From Sutcliffiella horikoshii (GTDB lineage: Bacteria; Bacillota; Bacilli; Bacillales; Bacillaceae_I), in assembly GCF_019931755.1 (NCBI RefSeq), contig NZ_CP082918.1, positions 2,274,001 through 2,338,000 of the forward strand: a stretch of 64,000 nucleotides of DNA, read 5' to 3'. Every line of letters starts with the position of its first letter. Within the stretch, counting starts at the first letter, position 1. Of this stretch, positions 59,971 to 64,000 are shown one piece after another. The translations under genes and the position numbers were made by a program. The notes beneath the pieces were generated by a model. That model did not search any database. It was not told where the DNA came from and saw nothing but the letters and a program-made list of their open reading frames with translations.

Positions 59971-60091
59971 CTGATTTCGCTAGTTATTTTCCATTTTTCA
60001 ATCAAATCGTACCATTTATCACCGGGATATAAAAGGAACTCCTGATGAAATTCATAAAAAAAACATATTTAATATAGATGGGGGTTAAGGG

Positions 60092-61363
60092 ATGCGAAGA
60101 GAATCTGAGAATATTAGTATTATATCTATTACATCAACTTCCTTTATTCTTGTACTTGGAAACTCGATGCTAATTCCAGTGCTTCCTGAAATCCGTCATG
60201 ATTTGCAACTAACTCAAGTACAAGCCAGCCTTATCCTATCGATATTTTCCATTGCGGGAGCAGTTACCATCCCTTTCATCGGATATTTGTCAGACAGGTT
60301 CTCCCGAAAGCACATAATACTTGCCTCTCTTTTGCTTTATGGTATTGGCGGATTGGTTTCAGGGACAGCATCGATTCTACAAACATCTTTTTCATTTGAA
60401 GGAATCATTTTTGGCAGGGTTCTTCAAGGGATAGGCTCGGCTGGTACAGCTCCAATTGCGATGGCAATCGTTGCAGATTTGTTTTCAGGAAGTAAACAGT
60501 TGAAGGTATTGAGTCTAATGGAAACAACCAACAGTTTAGGGAAAGTAGTTTCGCCTTTGATTGGAGCATTTATAGCGTTAATCATGTGGCATTATATTTT
60601 CTTCGTCTTCCCGTTAGCATGTAGCATTTTGTTTATTTTGTTTATTTTATATGTTAAAAACGAGGAGTCTCCTTCTGAAAAGTTGATTTTTAAGGACTAT
60701 GCAAGACATTTAGCAGGGGTTATGAAAGATAATAAGTTTTATTTACTTACAAGTTATAGTGCAGGTGCGCTGTGTCTTTTCCTGCTATTTGGCATTCTCT
60801 TTTATTCTTCAGACCTTTTGGAGAGTCAGTTTGAGACGCATGGGTTTATGAATGGTGTCATACTCTCTTTCCCGCTTTTGTTTTTGACGGTTGCTTCTTT
60901 TCTTACTGGAAATGTAATTGGAAAGTTCAGCAATTACATAAACCGAATTCTTATTGTGAACTTTTTGCTATTGAGCGTCTTTCTACTAGGGATATTGCTT
61001 TATGACAGCCTTTGGTGGACGATTTTATTCATATCCTTGATTAGCACTTCTATTGGCATCATTCTTCCATGTATGAATGCCATCATCACTAATTCTGTAA
61101 AAAAAGAAGCGAGAGGATTTGTGACGGCTTTGTACGGGTCGGTCAGATTTGTTGGAATTGCGCTCGGCCCAATGGTATTTGGCTATTTTATGGATTTCTC
61201 TATTCCCACGATTTTTGTTTTATCTTCTTTACTCTGTCTTTTACAAGCAATCCTTTGCTTCTTCTATTTAGATAAGACAAATAAAAGCATCTCGTTTCAT
61301 GCCATCATCAACAGGTTTTCCATATTCCACTTTCCATTTCAAAGAAAAAAACAAAGAGGCTGA
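60092..61363 (+). CDS. MFS drug-efflux-type transporter
   Basis: This major facilitator protein of 423 residues has about twelve helices. The motif-A equivalent is GYLSDRFSRKHIILASLLLYG near residue 65. Motif C-like residues appear in TTNSLGKVVSPLIGAFIAL, and the second-half motif is GFVTALYGSVRFVGIALGPM. It resembles the TetA/Bmr-like exporters of Bacillus. The substrate is unknown. The RBS is GGGGGTTAAGG. Confidence 0.88.
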   Translation: MRRESENISIISITSTSFILVLGNSMLIPVLPEIRHDLQLTQVQASLILSIFSIAGAVTIPFIGYLSDRFSRKHIILASLLLYGIGGLVSGTASILQTSFSFEGIIFGRVLQGIGSAGTAPIAMAIVADLFSGSKQLKVLSLMETTNSLGKVVSPLIGAFIALIMWHYIFFVFPLACSILFILFILYVKNEESPSEKLIFKDYARHLAGVMKDNKFYLLTSYSAGALCLFLLFGILFYSSDLLESQFETHGFMNGVILSFPLLFLTVASFLTGNVIGKFSNYINRILIVNFLLLSVFLLGILLYDSLWWTILFISLISTSIGIILPCMNAIITNSVKKEARGFVTALYGSVRFVGIALGPMVFGYFMDFSIPTIFVLSSLLCLLQAILCFFYLDKTNKSISFHAIINRFSIFHFPFQRKKQRG

Positions 61364-61384
61364 CTTTTATGTCAACCTCTTTTA
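61352..61384 (+). terminator. terminator of the MFS transporter gene
   Basis: AAAGAGGCTGAC pairs with GTCAACCTCTTT around 6 bases, ending in TTTT; the stop codon is inside the left arm. Confidence 0.75.
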
Positions 61385-61399
61385 AATAGAATAAATCCT

Positions 61400-61752
61400 G
61401 TTGATTTCCGTTCCAGGCACTTCGCTTGCCTGCGGGCGGTCCGTGAGCCTCCTCGGCTTGCGCCTGTGGGGTCTCACCTGTCCCTTCCTCCCGCGGGCGT
61501 CTGCGCGCCTTCCACTCCAATCAACAAAGCTACTTCATTAACTGAAGGGATTGTGAAAAATCACCTAACTGAGTTACCTGTAAAAGCAAAAACATTTCGT
61601 TCTCGTAAGTTTCAGCTGTGGATTGGAGCAAATGGCGTAGACTCCAGCGGGGGAGTAACGGTAGGTTGAGACCCCTGAAGCGTTGTGAGGAGGCTCAAGC
61701 GCCGTCCCGCGGAAAGCGAAGCCATTTGCGGAAAGGAACAGCGGTAATCAAC
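61400..61752. repeat. composite repeat element, inverted (A 61400-61525, B 61613-61752)
   Basis: This is a reverse-complement copy of the B-spacer-A elements at 31162 and 44703, with the conserved ACTTCATT at the A/spacer junction (61535-61545). Small ORFs across it are not genes. Confidence 0.88.
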
Positions 61753-61766
61753 AAATATCTAAATTT

Positions 61767-64000
61767 TTATCTGCGTTTCCTGTTCTTTGCTTTTAAGAGT
61801 TGATTCATACGATCCTCTGAGGCTTTTGTTTCTTTTGGTTTATCTTCTGTATCTTTTCGTCGTTTAAATTCTTTCATTTGTTCCAATTTCGGCTCTTCCC
61901 TTTTTACAGGCTGACTGGATTTGAGTGGTGCTTTATTTCTTTTAACTACAGGTGCCTTCCATTTTTTCTCTGACTTGACCTTATCCTTGTTCTCCTTCCC
62001 TTTTTTCGAGAAGGCAAGTGATATCAAACCAAATCTTCTTATAAAGATTTCAATAATCAATAAGAAAAAAGCGATGATGATAAAAGGGAGCCACACCGTC
62101 TGAGATTGGTAAACATTTTTATGATAGGGACGGAAGACATCTTTTGGGTCTTCTATCAGCATTCCATTTTGATTGGCTGTTATATTTTCAAGCAACTCCA
62201 AATTTACAGGCCTTTGTTCAAATTCTGTGGAAAAAGGGACAACCATTCCGCTTGTAAAGGTTGAGACCGTCTCCCCTTCCTCTTCTTGTGTAATATTGAG
62301 GAAGTAAATATCGGGTATGGCTGAAAATTCCACTTCGTACTGGCCAGGTCCCACCATTTTACTTTTAGCGTCTTCGATAATCTGCCCCTTATTGTTTGAT
62401 ACAGAGATAGAAACCGGCATTAGTATATCCTCGATTGCTTCCACCTTCACGGAAGCTCTTCCTCCATCAACAGAGGAAGTGATGTCATAAGCACCTTGCT
62501 CATAAGATGGCAATGACCATGTTATCATTTCGTTCCAAAAAGAGGTCCATTCTTTCCATGAAGGGAACCCACCACTCCAAGCTCCGGAAACATCGGACGT
62601 CCAGGCGATCGTTCTACCAAGGCCGTAATTCATTCGAGCGAGGATTGGGTCCTCTTTTTCACTTGATATGATCTGTTCAGCCCTTGATTTCAGGGTAGTT
62701 GCAATATACGTATTTAGAAACGGCGTCCCGCTTTCGAACCTCTTAGACCAATCATATCCTGCATATACAGTAGGTACATGTGGATTGTCTTCTATATATG
62801 TTTTGGTAGTAAGGGCCGTCTCCCTTGAGAGAATACTCGGGACGGAGCTTGCCTCATAAACTTCATAAAACCTACCTGTCCCGATTTCTGCAAGTTCCTC
62901 TAACAAGGAAGTATCTGCATCTCCACCGATTGCTACTGTGGATAATGTGACATTGTTCGTTAAGCCTTCTTCGATGATTTCTTCATAAGGTCCATCATTG
63001 GATTGTCCATCGGTCAGTAGAATAATATGCTTGCGTTTTAAATCCATCTCATTCAATTGCTCGTAAGCCTGGTTAAGTGCAGGGAATATATCTGTTCCAC
63101 CACCCAATGCAGTTGAACGGATTGTATCTATTACCTCTTCTTTATCCTTGATCGGTTCGGTCTCTACGACTGTCCAAGGTTCGGTATCAAAGGCAATAAA
63201 ACCAAATGTATCCTCTTCTTTTAACAGTTCTACAGAACGAGCGGCAGCCTCTTTCGCTAAATCAAATTTTTCTCCCATCATACTTCCCGAACGGTCCAGT
63301 ACGATGATTAAACCAAGTGATGGGATTTCCTTTTTGCCTTTTACATCCATATCCACCGGAAGTATTTTCTCAATCGGAGTTTGGAAATAACCGCCTAGAC
63401 CATAGGATTCATTACCTCCTGTCATTGTAAAGCCTACACCAAAATCCCTGACTGCGGTTTCAATGAGTTCCATCTGATTACCACTTAAAAGGTGACCAGA
63501 CACATTATGGAAAATAATACTTTCATATGCCAGGAAACCACTAAGTGTCGTCGGCAACAGGCTTGGATGGATACGATCAATCTTCCATCCGCTTGCATCT
63601 AACGCACGGAATACATTATCCCCTTCACCCTCTTGATCGACCATGAGTACTTTAGGTTGACCCGATACTAGTGTTAAGGAGTGAGATATATTGTTTTCCA
63701 CAATTTTATCTGATTTTGGAAAAATTTCTGCTTTAAATGTGTACAATCCAGGATCTGTTAATGGAACGGAATAGGAGTAATTATTCGATCCCTTTGCCAC
63801 TACAATTTCTTCTTTTATGATGGTTTCATTATTTTGAGTTATATGCAGAGTGGCTGTTGTGTCCACATTGGCTTCTAAACCGACCTGAAAAGGAACCGCT
63901 TCCCCTTCAAAGCTTGATTGTGGAGTATGAAAGGATTGAAGTGACACATCTTCCACAAAGGGTGACTGAAAAGCCATTGCATCCATTTCTATATTTCGTC
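61767..64000 (-). CDS. VWA-domain membrane protein with glutamine-amidotransferase-like domain (partial)
   Basis: The protein has at least 744 residues; the frame stays open to the right edge, so the N-terminus, probably with membrane helices, is missing. Visible in order are a beta-sandwich (FHTPQSSFEGEAVPFQV), an amidotransferase-like Rossmann domain (VLMVDQEGEGDNVFRALDAS, TMTGGNESYGLGG), and a von Willebrand A domain with MIDAS residues in VLDRSGSMMGE and LLTDGQSNDG. One C-terminal membrane helix (LPFIIIAFFLLIIEIFI) and a very basic Lys-rich tail follow. Such proteins lie in operons with a MoxR ATPase and DUF58 protein; those would be outside the window. Function uncertain. Confidence 0.88.
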   Translation of the reverse strand, partial: RNIEMDAMAFQSPFVEDVSLQSFHTPQSSFEGEAVPFQVGLEANVDTTATLHITQNNETIIKEEIVVAKGSNNYSYSVPLTDPGLYTFKAEIFPKSDKIVENNISHSLTLVSGQPKVLMVDQEGEGDNVFRALDASGWKIDRIHPSLLPTTLSGFLAYESIIFHNVSGHLLSGNQMELIETAVRDFGVGFTMTGGNESYGLGGYFQTPIEKILPVDMDVKGKKEIPSLGLIIVLDRSGSMMGEKFDLAKEAAARSVELLKEEDTFGFIAFDTEPWTVVETEPIKDKEEVIDTIRSTALGGGTDIFPALNQAYEQLNEMDLKRKHIILLTDGQSNDGPYEEIIEEGLTNNVTLSTVAIGGDADTSLLEELAEIGTGRFYEVYEASSVPSILSRETALTTKTYIEDNPHVPTVYAGYDWSKRFESGTPFLNTYIATTLKSRAEQIISSEKEDPILARMNYGLGRTIAWTSDVSGAWSGGFPSWKEWTSFWNEMITWSLPSYEQGAYDITSSVDGGRASVKVEAIEDILMPVSISVSNNKGQIIEDAKSKMVGPGQYEVEFSAIPDIYFLNITQEEEGETVSTFTSGMVVPFSTEFEQRPVNLELLENITANQNGMLIEDPKDVFRPYHKNVYQSQTVWLPFIIIAFFLLIIEIFIRRFGLISLAFSKKGKENKDKVKSEKKWKAPVVKRNKAPLKSSQPVKREEPKLEQMKEFKRRKDTEDKPKETKASEDRMNQLLKAKNRKRR

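Noticed and set aside
61466..61803. Short ORFs on the plus strand across the inverted composite repeat
   Set aside because: They read through repeat DNA, lack ribosome-binding sites and are not conserved between repeat copies.

Overview
The window comes from a low-GC, endospore-forming Gram-positive bacterium of the Bacillaceae. It carries spore genes (a ger-type germinant receptor, the spore transglutaminase tgl, YjcZ-type peptides), bacillithiol synthesis (bshB2), TnrA, KamA/YokU/YozE/YodL/YozD homologues and typical GGAGG ribosome-binding sites. Gene order from about 20.6 to 44.5 kb broadly follows the yojF-bshB2 to yodL/kamA/yodT region that I recall from Bacillus subtilis, with insertions. 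No species is claimed.

Positions 1-19 kb form an aromatic-acid catabolic island, almost entirely on the minus strand. Its genes cover L-phenylalanine entry (phenylalanine dehydrogenase followed by a 2-oxoacid dehydrogenase E1-alpha that runs off the left edge), a FlK-like acyl-CoA thioesterase, a three-gene ABC importer, the repressor PaaX, phenylacetate-CoA ligase PaaK and the phenylacetyl-CoA epoxidase/beta-oxidation operon paaABCD-ethD-paaF-paaG-aldH-paaH-paaJ. Three promoters (thioesterase/PheDH/E1, ABC importer, paaA) carry the same 13-bp palindrome CGTTTWTTYAACG exactly 2 bp downstream of the -10 box. This ties uptake, deamination/decarboxylation and ring degradation into one probable PaaX regulon. 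No paaE reductase and no PaaZ-type ring hydrolase are present here.

Positions 19-31 kb hold housekeeping and sporulation genes: DUF2812, bshB2-yojF, an MhqD-like hydrolase, an Hsp20-like protein, an unusual secreted protein with an HG...GHFCIHF motif, a ZIP transporter, a VanY-type carboxypeptidase, a YjbQ protein, deoD, yodL, a YppC-like protein, yozD and a YodN-like protein. Positions 31.5-44.5 kb are a lysine 2,3-aminomutase catabolic cluster (yodT-S-R-Q homologues, ablB, a sigma-54 activator, kamA behind a textbook -24/-12 promoter, yokU, yozE). A four-gene germinant receptor operon (D-B-A-C order) is embedded inside it.

Positions 45-64 kb carry a membrane chemoreceptor-like protein, an MsrA-MsrB fusion, a COG0523 GTPase, tgl, tnrA with its own TnrA box, a LytS/LytT-type two-component system next to a CstA-type transporter, a DUF4397 protein, several YjcZ peptides, ypmS/ypmR/sco, an MFS exporter and a partial VWA-domain membrane protein.

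Intergenic DNA is rich in repeats: four arrays of 52-bp hairpin units, a composite element of about 345 bp (parts B and A) in three copies plus a recombined hybrid and relatives, a strict 21-bp array downstream of paaX and a strict 20-bp array in front of the ger operon. No rRNA, tRNA, CRISPR array, transposase or phage genes were seen.
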